64,000 nucleotides of DNA from Pseudisothecium myosuroides (taxonomy: Eukaryota > Streptophyta > Bryopsida > Hypnales > Lembophyllaceae), in the NCBI GenBank assembly GCA_951799445.1, contig OX637289.1, positions 620,001-684,000 on the forward strand, written 5' to 3'. Of the stretch, positions 1-10,846 are shown one piece after another. Under the pieces are notes generated by a model. It did no database searches. It saw nothing but the letters and a program-made list of their open reading frames with translations, and was not told where the DNA came from. Made by a program: the position numbers and the translations under genes. Numbering within the stretch: the first letter of the stretch is position 1; every line of letters begins with the position of its first letter.

Positions 1-237
1 TTTTTTGCAAGGACAAAAAAAGGATTTTTCTCAAATCAAATTCTAATATTTTGCAATCCACATGGTGGAAAATTTTGGAAATTTTTTTAACATCTTTTGA
101 AACCAGCTTACTACAAGATCCTACGGTTATATGTGTCCAAAAATGTTCTTTTTCCAAAATTTGGTACTTGTGCTCAAAATGGCAATTTTCGAGCGTTTTA
201 AGGGAAAACATAGTCAAGGAACTTCTGGAGTTAAGCA
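1..237. mobile_element. Truncated end of TTAA-type TIR element
   Basis: This resembles the last part of the elements ending at 5,253 and 13,752: it shares the 'ttgcaatccacatggtggaaa' region and the 'caagatcctacggtta' block. The terminal repeat is degenerate (ggagttaag). The left end lies outside the window. No coding capacity is seen. Bases 238-581 hold only AT-rich sequence with a small inverted repeat around 278-340. Confidence 0.6.
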
Positions 238-581
238 TTTTTGCAATTACTAAATTTTTTATAAAGATCATATAAAATTGAATTAAAAACATCAAATTAA
301 TAAAGATCATATAAAATTCAATTTGATGTTTTTAATTTTGAAAAAATGAGTAGACATATATTAATACTTGTGAAAAATATCAAAAATTTTAAATTTGTAT
401 ATTAATATAGAAATCTAATGATGTTTGACCAAGCGTAGACATGAAATATCGTTTGAGGGTTAACTAGGTGGAGCCACATTGGATTCCTACAACCTTGTTC
501 CTATGACAAGTGGTGAATTAAATACTCAGAGAGGATGACTATATAAAAAATAGAGCGTTTTTTTTGAAATTTTCCTCACAT

Positions 582-1502
582 TTAACCCTAAAGTTCCAAG
601 GCCATTTTTTTTGTCAAAAACTACTTAAAACTGCCATTTTTGTTGCGTTCACCCAAGAAAGCAAAAAAACATTTTGTTTTTAAGAAAATAATTGTAGGAT
701 CTTCTACTTTACTTGTCTAAGATCATGTGGTAAAAATTTCATGAAGTTTGACTGTGTAGATTGGAAGATACTAGCATTCAAAGTTGGGGAAAAAGTTTTT
801 TTGAACACTGACATACAATTTAGCTAACTTTCACCGCCATTTGTGGACATTCTTTGCACTACAAACTCTTAATTTAAAGTTTTTTATGTTGAAGAATTGA
901 GTTGAAAGTCTTAAAATTTTATTTTATTTTTTTAAATTTTATTTTCATTTTTATTTAAACTATTAAGTACAAGTAGGTCCGAGATTGAACAAAAAACCAA
1001 ATTGTTAATATTTAGCTCTAAGATGGAGTTGAAACTCAATAATCCCAACGATGAGATTGTTATAGCAAGTATACATAACCTTGTCTAAAAAGATTATGAA
1101 AAATTGTGAAAATTACATTAAAGAATGAATCCTATAAGGGTTTTTTTAAGATGCTTAGATTGCCGGAAACACAAGATTGTCCATAACTTTCTCATCACTA
1201 GTCCAAATAGAATGAATCAAAGCTTCACATGTAGACAAAAAATATAATATTTTAAAGAAAAAACATTAAAATATTTATTTTGACTTTTTATAAAAAATTT
1301 GTGTTGCTTGCCAACCTTTGTTTTTGACTTTTTGTACCATAACTTTTGCTCCCGGGTGCCGATTGAAATAAAAAATTATATTCCCAAGAAGCTTATATGT
1401 TTTTCTAGCTTCATAAAAAATTATGACGAATATTGAGACTGTATGAGCCTACCTGAAGTCTCATTTTGGCCCCCAAAGGACTAATGGGACTTTAAGGGTT
1501 AA
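582..1502. mobile_element. TTAA-type TIR element, full length (921 bp)
   Basis: It is bounded by TTAA on both sides, starts CCCTAAAGTTCC and ends GGACTTTAAGGG, so the termini are inverted repeats. The interior is the same AT-rich family sequence seen at 8,189 and, in reverse, at 13,965. There is no ORF of note, so it is non-autonomous. Confidence 0.75.
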
Positions 1503-3374
1503 CAATTAACGCTCCATTGATGTATTTTTAGGGAGCACCAAAAATGTTTACATTAAAAAGAATTAACACTCACACAAGTATCAAGTAACCTATAAACGAC
1601 GCTACAGACGTTTTGTGTCCAATGAATGACAAAGAATCTTTCTATATAAGACAGAAGTACAACTATTCATCCTTGAAATTTTGTTGTGAAAAGGAGAGGT
1701 CTTCTACACTAGTTTGACTTCCAACGAGTGCTTTTCCATTTTTTTAAGCCAATGATTCCTAGGGTATCCAAAGGGATGATTTTCACGGTTTTAAACCAGG
1801 TTGGGCTTTAGTGGCAGCATCACACTAGACCAACTTTAGTATGGGTGAGCGTGTACAATACAGTACGGGGGTGGTATGGGGAGAATAATGTGAGTAAGTT
1901 TATAATGGGTGACAGGTCTTTTTTTTTCATTTTTTATGGAGTGCCAAAGTGGCGATATAAAATGTTATTGTGGGGCTCCAAATTTCAGCATTCATCCACA
2001 TATTGGATAGAAAATATCACATTAGCACATATTACACGTCTATAATTATGGTTTCATACACAATCTAGCGATTTCATCCAAGATTTTTTTCTAATTCAAA
2101 GTTTTCTAGCGAAAAACTTCACGAACATTTGCTATTTTTTAGCCAAATTATTTTTCTCTGGTGCAATCTGCACCAAAAAGCCCCCCAAAAAAGCCTTGGT
2201 GACCGCGTGACAGCAGAACTTCCCTGTTCCACTTTAGCAGACAACGTCCACAGCGTTAATTACACAACCTTGGAACTGTTAAAGAGACCGACACACCCAC
2301 TTAAGTACAAGTTTTGTTGTGAAAAAAGCTAGGGGAGGTCTTCTACACTAGTTTGACTACTTAAAAAGTGGACTTTCCATCGTAATGTCACCTGTCGAAA
2401 CGTTGCAAAGAAAGACAACTAAACCAAGATTTTATTTATTTTTTTGACACAAATGAAACGGAATTTCATTGCAAAAGAGGCAAAATACAAGACCACCAGC
2501 CACAAGTGACCTAGTAGGAGGCAACATGACAAGGGACACAACAAGCAAACAAACAACAGGACCGACCCGACAAAGGAGATAAACCGAGATTTACAATCGA
2601 GTTTATAGTTGTATGACGAGCCTCTTGTGGAGGTCGTTTTGCCCCCACCCCCCATTTTACCCTTGGAAAAAATGCAAGAACTTTTTATTTGCGAGGCATG
2701 ATAAAATTTGCAAGTTTTGAATTCATATTTGCAATCAGAGGCCCCAAATTAGCTTGGAGGGGTCTAGAACATACTCTAGAGACGACACAAAATAGTTTGT
2801 TTTTTACGTTCACACCTGGCTTTACCTCCGCAAGAGGCTCGTCATACAACTATAAGCTCGACCGAGATTGACTGCCACCCATGAGAAAATATGGGGAACA
2901 ACCTGGAGACCAGCGTTTTTTTTTAGTGATTTAGCTTTTTCTAAGTAGTGGTGATAATTTTGGGTGAACTTTCAATGAAGTGGCTACTTCTATCCATCCT
3001 TGGGTGAAAGTAATTTCGCTAAGAAGATGAGCATTAGTGAATTTTGGCTATACATAGATTTTGATGAGGAAAGCAAAGAGGCGACATATCTATCTTCAAA
3101 GTAGATGTATAGTGATGAAAACTAAAAATTTCCAAGTTAATTTTTGGCTTCTACATGTTTTGAATTATTGAAGTTTGGTGACGGTGTAAAGGAAAGTAGT
3201 GACTACAGAGGTGACAAGGAATGCTAGAGTATCAAATTAGTGAATGAGTGCACATAAAAAATATAGCAACACCTACCAATGACCATTTCTTCTCATTTTA
3301 GTAGCAAATCTAAGGCCATCATTTACAAATAAGATTGTAAAAAATGTTAGTTAACTTGACAGTTCAATTACCAT
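1503..3374. other. AT-rich repeat-derived spacer
   Basis: No gene is seen. Bases 1,560-1,800 share stretches (for example the 'ttctacactagtttgacttcc' area) with the short TTAA elements at 18,540 and 26,722. Bases 2,431-2,560 carry an antisense LINE-like 3' tail: a T-run, then gacacaaatgaaac and the ccagccacaag block also found at 10,235-10,318. Bases 2,598-2,862 form an inverted repeat, listed separately. Confidence 0.5.
2598..2862. repeat. Inverted repeat with ~30-bp arms
   Basis: The left arm around 2,598-2,629 (tagttgtatgacgagcctct) is matched in reverse complement at 2,831-2,862. The roughly 200 bp between them resemble the element in diterpene synthase intron 9 near 32,940-33,070: both contain 'gaattcatatttgc', 'aattagct' and 'cacaaaata'. 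This points to a dispersed small TIR element. Confidence 0.55.
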
Positions 3375-4313
3375 TTAACCCCTAAAGGACCGGCATGCAT
3401 TTTTTGTCCGTATTGAAATTTTGGGCAGGTCCGTGTGATTAGAGATTTCCATATTTTAAGCTGAAATTTTAATAGAAGGTGGGCGCGAGGAATATCTTTC
3501 ATATGCACTAAATTTCAGGACATTTGGAAATAGGAGTCAAAAGTTATGGCCAAATATGCTACTTTTTTTCGTAACTAGGCAGTCCGGGCAGCAAGAAAAA
3601 TTTGGCAAAAACTTGATTTTTTTTTTTAATATTTTTTTTCTTGTAGATTATATTTTTTTCTATCTGGAAAGCTTTGATTCATTTCATTTGGATTTGTTAC
3701 GAAAAAGTTATGGACATTCTTGTTTTTCGGGCAGTTAGAGCATCTTTTTGAAAAAAATAACTTGTAGGATTCATTTCTAAATGCTATTTTTGCAATTTAA
3801 AAATAAATAAATTCTCATGGTTTAGTTTACTTGCTAGAACAATCTCACCATTGGGATTAGTGTATTTTAATTCCATCTAAAATATATTAATGTTTTAGAT
3901 TTTCCTTCTATCTTGTACCTACTTCTACTTAATAAATTTTTTAGGAATGATAATTAAGTTTTTTTGAATTTTTTTTTTCCCTAGACTCTTAACTCAATTC
4001 TCCACTATGAAGATTTGAAGCTCAAAACTCTGTAGTGCAAAAATTTTAAGTCAAAAATGTTTAAAAGTCAAAAAATCTAGTCCCGCAATGTGCTGAAATA
4101 CTTGTTTTTTCCACTTTAAACGCAGATATCTTGCAATCTGAGCGGTCAAAAATTCTGAAATTTTTTCCACACATTCTCATACTAGTTAGGTATAAGATCC
4201 TACGGTTAGATGTGCAAAAAAAACATTTTTCATTTTTTTTTACTCCTTGCTATAGAAATGGCAGTTTTGATGGGTTTTTGGCAGAAAAAAAGCCTTGGGC
4301 CTTTAGGGGTTAA
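3375..4313. mobile_element. TTAA-type TIR element, full length (939 bp)
   Basis: It begins TTAACCCCTAAAGGACC and ends GGGCCTTTAGGGGTTAA. It is nearly identical over its length to the copy at 20,135-21,074. It contains no transposase. It shares its right-hand TTAA with the next element. Confidence 0.85.
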
Positions 4314-5253
4314 TGCCTAAAGCACCGAACATGCTTTTTTGAGAACATAGCTTTTGGGGCAGCTCACTATGAGCGGAGTTTTTATTTTGTTTCTTTCAAA
4401 TTTTCACACAACATTTTCCCAAGGAGTTGCTTTAAGGCCCAAATTTTTTTTATAATTTTTGACTACATGGTTAAAAAGTTATTGCATGACATGTCATTTT
4501 CATTGGTCGGCGGGCAGCCCGGGCAGCAAAACAAACTTGTTAAAAAATCACTTTTAAGAAAAATAAAAATTTGAAATTGGTTCTTTAGATTTATAATATA
4601 CGCGGGAAGCTTTGAATCATTCCATTCCGATCATTGAGTCAAAAGTTATGAGGATTCTTAGTTTGAGGGTAGTTACGGAATCTCAACTCTAAAATAAACT
4701 TTGAAGTCCTTTATTTAACTCAATTTTCAATATTTTTGAAAAAAAATAAAAACATTTGGTGTAGATTGTTTATTACTAACATTATAAATGTTGGAATTGG
4801 CATTTTTTAATTCCATAAATAAATTCTTAACAATTTTGTGTTTTGAATCATTCTCTACCTCTTCCTACTTACTATTATTTTCCTATATGTTTTACAATTC
4901 CAAATGATCTGAAATTTTTCAAGCATGTAGCCAACTTGCCTTGAAGAATAAATCCAAAGAGTAACCACCATTTTGGACATTTTTTCATACAAATGTGACC
5001 TTGTGAAGGGCAGTTGCCTGTTTTTTCGCAGGGACACAAAAGGATTTTTGTCAATTCAAACGCTATTATCTTGCAATCCACATGGTGGAAAATTCTGAAA
5101 ATTTTTCCACTTCTTCTTAAACAAGTTCACTGCAAGATCCTATGGTCACATGTGTCCAATAATGTTTTTTTTCTAAAATTTGGCACTAGTATTAGAAATG
5201 GCAGTATTGGAGTGTTTTTGGTGAAAACATAGTCAAAAACCTTTAGGGGTTAA
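4310..5253. mobile_element. TTAA-type TIR element, second subfamily (944 bp)
   Basis: It starts at the TTAA that ends the preceding element (TTAATGCCTAAAGCACC) and ends CCTTTAGGGGTTAA. The interior (gcgggaagctttgaatcatt, a downstream gtagccaacttgcc block) recurs in the truncated copy at 13,087-13,752. It is non-coding. Confidence 0.75.
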
Positions 5254-5344
5254 GTTGAATCATAAGACATTGTCAAAATTGAATATAGAGGACATCAATG
5301 GACGTCATTGCATCAATGTTACTCAGAGAATGATCAAAATTAAT

Positions 5345-5555
5345 ACCACTGGAGCAGTTTTCAAAAGGGCAAAAATTTGTCACTTTCACCACTTGTTTTC
5401 AACATGGGCCGTTCACTGTTGACTTCCATTCTTTCACACCTAGTGGGCATTAGTAGAAGCTACAATAATTATGCAATCCCTTAAAAATAAGAGCAACTCA
5501 CGCATTAATCTAGTCATTTCTAGAAAACCGCGGATTTATTTTGGGACGGAGGAAG
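5345..5555. mobile_element. Truncated Stowaway-like MITE
   Basis: The sequence up to GGGACGGAGGAAG followed by TA matches the outer end of the element at 39,742-40,564 (ttgacttccat, caatccctt, ctagccatttc, tttattt). The opposite end is missing. Confidence 0.7.
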
Positions 5556-6135
5556 TATGCCACATTATGTACAAAGTTTAATGTAGCAAATGAAGTTGTA
5601 ATGATAAGGGAAAAATAGTCCTATGAATTGATGGATTTGAAATTGCATTAATATCATACAGTATAAAAAAATTTAGTTCTCCTTTCAATAATTTTTTTTG
5701 TCAAGGGGCATAGTGATACCTAATTTGAAGAAGTATACTCCAATACATGTTTCATTTAAATAAAATTCAAACGTACTGGGGGTGCTATTTTGTGAGCCGT
5801 GAGCCTAAGAGCCCGAGAGCTTGTGAGCCTTCAATTTTTGGCGAATTTTTTTGTGATTTTCAGGATGTAGACCTATGACCGTGGTTTAAGAATTGAGGAT
5901 CTTTACAGCTAGTGAATTTTTAAAAATGTCAATTGGCTTAATATAGGGTTGAAACATTCCAAATGTTTTCCAAACACCTTATCTATACATCCTATCCATT
6001 TATTATTTTTTTTATTCTTAGTAGCAACTCTGTCACCCCTAGAGAATCAAAGACCCCTCTCAATCCGAAAAGGACCCTTGGGAGGTATGGAAATTGGAAC
6101 TTAAAAAAATTAATTAATTAACTATTTTTTTTTTG

Positions 6136-6666
6136 TTGCGATTTCATCACCTTCCAAAAGCCCCTTAAGGGTTTTGGAAGTTGGGACTCTCAAAACTATT
6201 TATTTTTTGTTTTGAAATTATTTTTGAAATTTTATTTAAAATTTTAAAATTTGCAACTTCATCACCTTGAGAAACCCTTCTCATTACCAAGAGACCTTCC
6301 GGGGTTTGGAGTTTAAGACTTTCAATTTATTTTTTTACTTTTTTTATTTTAAAAAAAAAATTCACGACTTTGTGACCCCGAGAAACCCCTCTCGGTACTG
6401 AGAGATCCCTTTTAGGGTTGGGGGTTTAGAACTTTGCAAAAAAAAAGATTTTTTTTTTTTTTTCAAATTTCTTTCAAATTTTTTTTGCGACTTCGTGACC
6501 CCAAGAAATCCCTATAGGTACCAAGAGACTTGTCCTGGGGTTTGGAGTTTGGAACTTTCAATTTTTTTTTTTTTTTTTTTTTCAAATAACTTTTTTTCAA
6601 CTTTGTGACCTTCAGAAAATCCTCTCGATACAAAGAGAACCCTTCCGGGGTTTGGATTCTCCCCCC

Positions 6667-6733
<67 letters not shown>

Positions 6734-6895
6734 TGGAACTTTGTGACCTCGAGAAACCCCTCTTGGTACTGAGAGATCCCTTCGGGGTTTGAAACTTTCA
6801 AAAAACAATAAAAATAAAAAATTCAATTTTTTTTCCGCAACATTGTCATCCCCCCAAACCCTTCTCGATACTTAGAGACCCTTTCTAGGGCTCAA
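6136..6895. repeat. Degenerate tandem array, about 7 units of ~110-125 bp
   Basis: Each unit reads roughly 'cgactttgtgacc..gagaaacccctctcggtac' then 'tgagagatcccttc.ggggtttgg..ttt.gaactttcaa', followed by an A- or T-rich spacer. Units start near 6,136, 6,254, 6,362, 6,487, 6,598, 6,734 and 6,835. Many units can form a short stem (CTCTC..GAGAG). Confidence 0.7.
6682..6727. repeat. (AT)n microsatellite
   Basis: Uninterrupted alternating A/T for about 46 bases inside the tandem array. Confidence 0.95.
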
Positions 6896-6964
6896 GGTGG
6901 ATTAAAATTGTCGCCCACCAACAAGCCAAGCCAAGTGCGGCGTGTGTGTTGACAAGCTCCTACC

Positions 6965-7117
6965 ACTAAAAGAAAATTGCATTGGTTTCAACAAAAACTA
7001 CTTGATGTTTTTATTGTATCTAACGCAGAAACTGCGTTGGAATCTGAAATTTTTCATTGGATAGAACAAAAACATCAAGTAGTTTTTGTTAAAACCAACA
7101 CAGTTTTCTTCTAGTGC
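6965..7117. mobile_element. Hairpin MITE with CACTA...TAGTG ends
   Basis: It starts CACTAAAAGAAAATTG and ends TTTTCTTCTAGTG. The arms (aaaactacttgatgttttt and its complement) pair over about 55 bp around a loop that itself contains aacgcagaaactgcgtt. The CACTA termini suggest an En/Spm-like MITE. A 3-bp duplication is not clear. Confidence 0.6.
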
Positions 7118-7279
7118 ACAATCATAGGTCCACAGGCAAAGGATTTAATAATAAAATTTTAGAATTTCTCTACTTTTTACTTTGTTGACCTCAAAAATTT
7201 CAAGTTTTTTTTTGTTAACACTTTGGGCTCACAAAGCATACGCTCACAGCTCTTAAGCTCGCATTTTTAGGCTCACAAA

Positions 7280-8188
7280 CTATCGTTGTTGCAAAAGTAC
7301 AATAAAATCCTTGCAATGAGATCCTAAAAATTAGTTGTTTGGTGAATCTTCTCAATTTGAATAGTTATATTATGAATTTTTAGCAATTGAGAAAATTCTA
7401 TACAATAGTTTACCTGTTTAATGTGTTAATAACCAAAAAGTTGACAAACAAGATGATATGATACATTTGGCTTTCTCTTATTCTACAACTAATGCATCCA
7501 ATTTTGCAAGTGCATCCAAAACTTGACATTGTAAGAAGTTAAAACCTTAAGGATCGAGTATTTTTTGTAAAAATTTATTTATGATATTTACATAACTCAA
7601 ATTTTTTTTATCAATACAAATGGTTTTGTATTGAAGATCAACCTTCAATATCTTAGAATTTATTTTATGTCAACAACAAAGTAGTACACTCTTGCATATA
7701 ACCACTACTCAAGAAAACATATATTTGATCAGAACTACATTTTTTTCTAATGATTTTTGAAAATTGGCCATTGAATTTTTTTTAATGAGGAGTTTTTTCA
7801 ATCCTTATTGCTTTCATCTACATTCTTATTTTTTTTGAATTTAAAAAAAAAAGTCATTCCATTGCTTTTTTATAAGCTTCATACAAATAGTAGAAGAAAT
7901 TTCAAGCCTCCGGAGGGCTACTCCAAACTAACAAACTAGGCTATTAAATGTGGGTTTGACATTCGTAAAAGTGGCCAAAGTGAGCAGTCAGCTCGTTTGC
8001 AGAAATAATCAGTCCATGACTATTTTTGCGTCTATAAAATGTATCTACAGGAATTTTTTTTAAACACATGGACCATTGTATCCGTAGTTTTTAACATTAC
8101 AAACGGTGTTTGCTTGAAAATTGTTTCAATTAAGTCAAATTAAATCCAATCAAGCCATAGAATTTGGCTTAATTGGATTCAATTTGAC
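7280..8188. other. AT-rich spacer without a gene
   Basis: No supported ORF. The only structure seen is a ~70-bp hairpin at about 8,118-8,190 (aagtcaaattaaatccaat against its complement), adjoining the next element. Confidence 0.6.
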
Positions 8189-9118
8189 TTAACCCCTAAA
8201 GTTCCGAGGCCTATTTTCTGCCAAAAAACACTCAAAACTGCCATTTCTATAGCAAAGAGTAAAAAAAAAATTTAATTGTTTTTTTTTCACATCTAACCGT
8301 AGGATCTTACACCTAATTGGTATGAGAATGTGTGGAAAAAATTTCAGAATTTTTGACCACACAGATTGCAAGATATCTGCGTTTAAAGTGGAAAAAACAA
8401 GTTTTTCAGCACATTGCCGGACCAGATTTTTTGACTTTAAACATTTTTAACTTAAAATTTTTGCACTACAGCGTTTTGAGCTTTAAATATTTATAGTGGA
8501 GAATTGAGTTGAGAGTCTAGGAAAAAAAAAGAAATTCAAAAAAACTTAATTATCATTCTTAAAAAAAAGTGTTAAGTAGAAGTAGGTACAAGATAGAAGG
8601 AAAATCTAAAATATTCATATATTTTAGATGGAATTAAAATGCACTAATCATAATGGTGAGATTGTTCTAGCAAGTAAACTAAACCATTCCAAAAAAAAAA
8701 TTGAAAAATTACAAAAATTGCATTCCGAAATGCATCCTACAAGTTATTTTTTTCAAGAAGATGCTCTAACTGCCCGAAAAACAAGAATGTCCATAACTTC
8801 CTCATAACGAATCCAAATGAGATGAATCAAAGCTTTACAGATAGACAAAAATATAATCTATGAGAAAAAAAATATAAAAAACAAAAATTCAAAATTTTGC
8901 AAATTTTTTTTGCTGCCCCCCCGTCCCCACGCATTCCAAGAAACGGCATAATTTCTCACTCAAAGGTCCGATTTCAAATTTTTTTTTCTGCCACGTACCT
9001 CTCTCAATTCTTCATGTTCACAAAAAGTTTCAAAAAATTAGGAGAAAATTTCAGCCCGTAGGTACCTGCCCCAAGTCCCATTTGTCCCCTGAACGGACAA
9101 TGGTCCTTTAGGGGTTAA
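8189..9118. mobile_element. TTAA-type TIR element, full length (930 bp)
   Basis: It runs from TTAACCCCTAAAGTTCC to GGTCCTTTAGGGGTTAA. It is in the opposite orientation to, and closely similar with, the copy at 13,965-14,885. It is non-coding. Confidence 0.85.
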
Positions 9119-10182
9119 TTAAAACAAATTAAGTTTCAAACAAGCCAAATTAAGTGGCTATTGAAGCTAGTAGTCAAAGGTAGTTAGTTTGGCTTGTTTG
9201 AAACCAAAGTGAACTTAATTTGTTTTAATTAAGCCAAATTAAGTGGCTATTGAAGCTAATAAAGAAAAGCTACTAGCTTCAATAGCTATTTAACTAATTT
9301 GTGAATGAGTGAAGATACATATCCCACATGGATTGTGAACCCTACCACTACTCCACTTCCATAAACAGCTCCTCTTTTCATCTTTTTACTCACCAAATGT
9401 CAATGAAGTTAGTCCTTTACATATCCACCCCCAAAAAATTTGGTGGATGATGGTCATTGGATTATTTTTGAACATTTGTTTTATTTGATACAATTTGGTT
9501 TGAGTGCAAGGTGCATTCAAATACAAAGTGTTAAAAAATTAGGGTTAGGATGCATTAGAGTACCTTAACCTTGATTTTTTTAATACTTTATATTCGGATT
9601 TTAAACCATTGTCAAGCATCTAACATCACAACTTTAGGTGAGCGGGTATAGAAAAAAAAAAATTCTTACGTCCATAAAAAACTAATTTGTGAGGTCCTTG
9701 GAGGGCTATCGAGCAACCCTCCGGAGGTCTTATTTTTTCTCTAATGTAGAGTTCTAAGTATGATGTCTATCTATAGTGTGACATGACTTTAATTTTTTTA
9801 TTAATTAATTAATGTCAAAATCAATTTTTTATTAAAAATTAAGAAACAAATAGCAAAATTTGTAGAAAATGAGCAAGAGCTTTGTCGAAAACTTGACTAA
9901 TAAAGGGCCAGTGTAGGAAAGGTTTAGAATTGGTGTCGAACATGACTATGGTAGTATGTAAAAGTGTGCAACCCTTTGGCACTTGCTCAGATTAGCAAGA
10001 GTTAGAGCAACACATGAATCACACCATTTGGCATTCATATTTACAAATAACTGAACCACTACCTTGAACGAATCGTTAGTTACTCTCCTTCTCTGGAGGA
10101 ACTGCATTGGCATTCTTGTTGGTCACCTGTATTGTCTGAGAAGTTGACAATTACTGCTCCTTGACGTGATACTATATAACAA
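9119..10182. other. AT-rich spacer with a palindrome
   Basis: A stem-loop at about 9,121-9,236 pairs aaacaaattaag and tttcaaacaagccaaa with their complements. The half-unit 'aagtggctattgaagcta' is repeated once more at about 9,240. No gene is seen. Confidence 0.6.
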
Positions 10183-10440
10183 AATCTAAAAAACAATCAC
10201 TTCAACTCCGTAGCTAAGATGTTGTAGTTCACATTTTTTTTTGAAACAATAGAAACCAGTTCCATTGCAAAGAAAAAGAATACAACGCCCATCAGCCACA
10301 AGTGGCTTGATGGGGAGATGTAGTTCACATTTGGAAAAGAGAATGCGGGGATTGGAGAAGACAAAATCTAAAAAACAATCATTTCAACTCCGTAGCTAAG
10401 ATGCTGTAGTTCACATTTGGAAAAGAGAGTGCGGGGATTG
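10183..10440. repeat. Tandem duplication with a retroelement tail in the first copy
   Basis: The unit from 'acaaaatctaaaaaacaatca' to 'gcggggattggagaag' occurs twice. The first copy is interrupted at 10,235-10,318 by an antisense poly(A)-type insertion. The second copy is uninterrupted. Confidence 0.8.
10235..10318 (-). mobile_element. 5'-truncated LINE/SINE-like tail (84 bp) with 12-bp TSD
   Basis: A T-run is followed by gaaacaatagaaacc, ttccattgcaaag and the ccagccacaagtgg-type block. It is flanked by TGTAGTTCACAT at 10,223-10,234 and 10,319-10,330. The neighbouring tandem copy has the target only once, so insertion is directly visible. Confidence 0.8.
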
Positions 10441-10459
10441 GAGAAGAGAGAGAGCAGAA

Positions 10460-10846
10460 TTAACCCCTAAACATCCGGAGTTTGATGATTTGAGAAAAAT
10501 CATTATAAAGTGCTATTTGGAAGAATATTTTGGAAGTGATATACAAATAAAAGTTGTAGACCTTGAGTTTTAGATTCCATCTATAAGGTTTGATTCACCA
10601 ATGCTATTACCAATATTTTTTTATAAATTTTGAAAAGGAAATTTCAAAATTCCATCTAAATTCAATTACAAGCAAAATATTATCATTTTTTGAGTAACAC
10701 CAAATCCAACTATTAAATAGGACAACAACTTGATAAAGTATCTCTACAAATTAAATAACTTTCATCCAAGCAATAATGAGAAAAGAAACATCAGTTTCAA
10801 TCTGTTTGTCGTCCAAAAAATGGAAGTCGGAGCGCTTTAGGGTTAA
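10460..10846. mobile_element. TTAA-type TIR element, short (387 bp)
   Basis: Bounded by TTAA, it starts CCCCTAAACATCC and ends GCGCTTTAGGG. It is shorter than the ~930-bp copies and has a mostly different interior. It is non-coding. Confidence 0.65.

Larger units (their letters stand above)
5789..7279. mobile_element. TIR element carrying a degenerate tandem array
   Basis: The ends are inverted: TTTGTGAGCC with gagcctaagagc at the left, and gctcttaagctc followed by GGCTCACAAA at the right. The interior holds the tandem array at about 6,136-6,895, an (AT)n run and a hairpin MITE. No coding region is seen. The element class is not assigned and a target-site duplication was not resolved. Confidence 0.5.

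Noticed and set aside
6463..6826. Two overlapping minus-strand ORFs of ~105-112 codons with Ile-Tyr runs
   Set aside because: They are translations of the (AT)n microsatellite and the tandem array. The Tyr/Ile run is a simple-repeat artefact.
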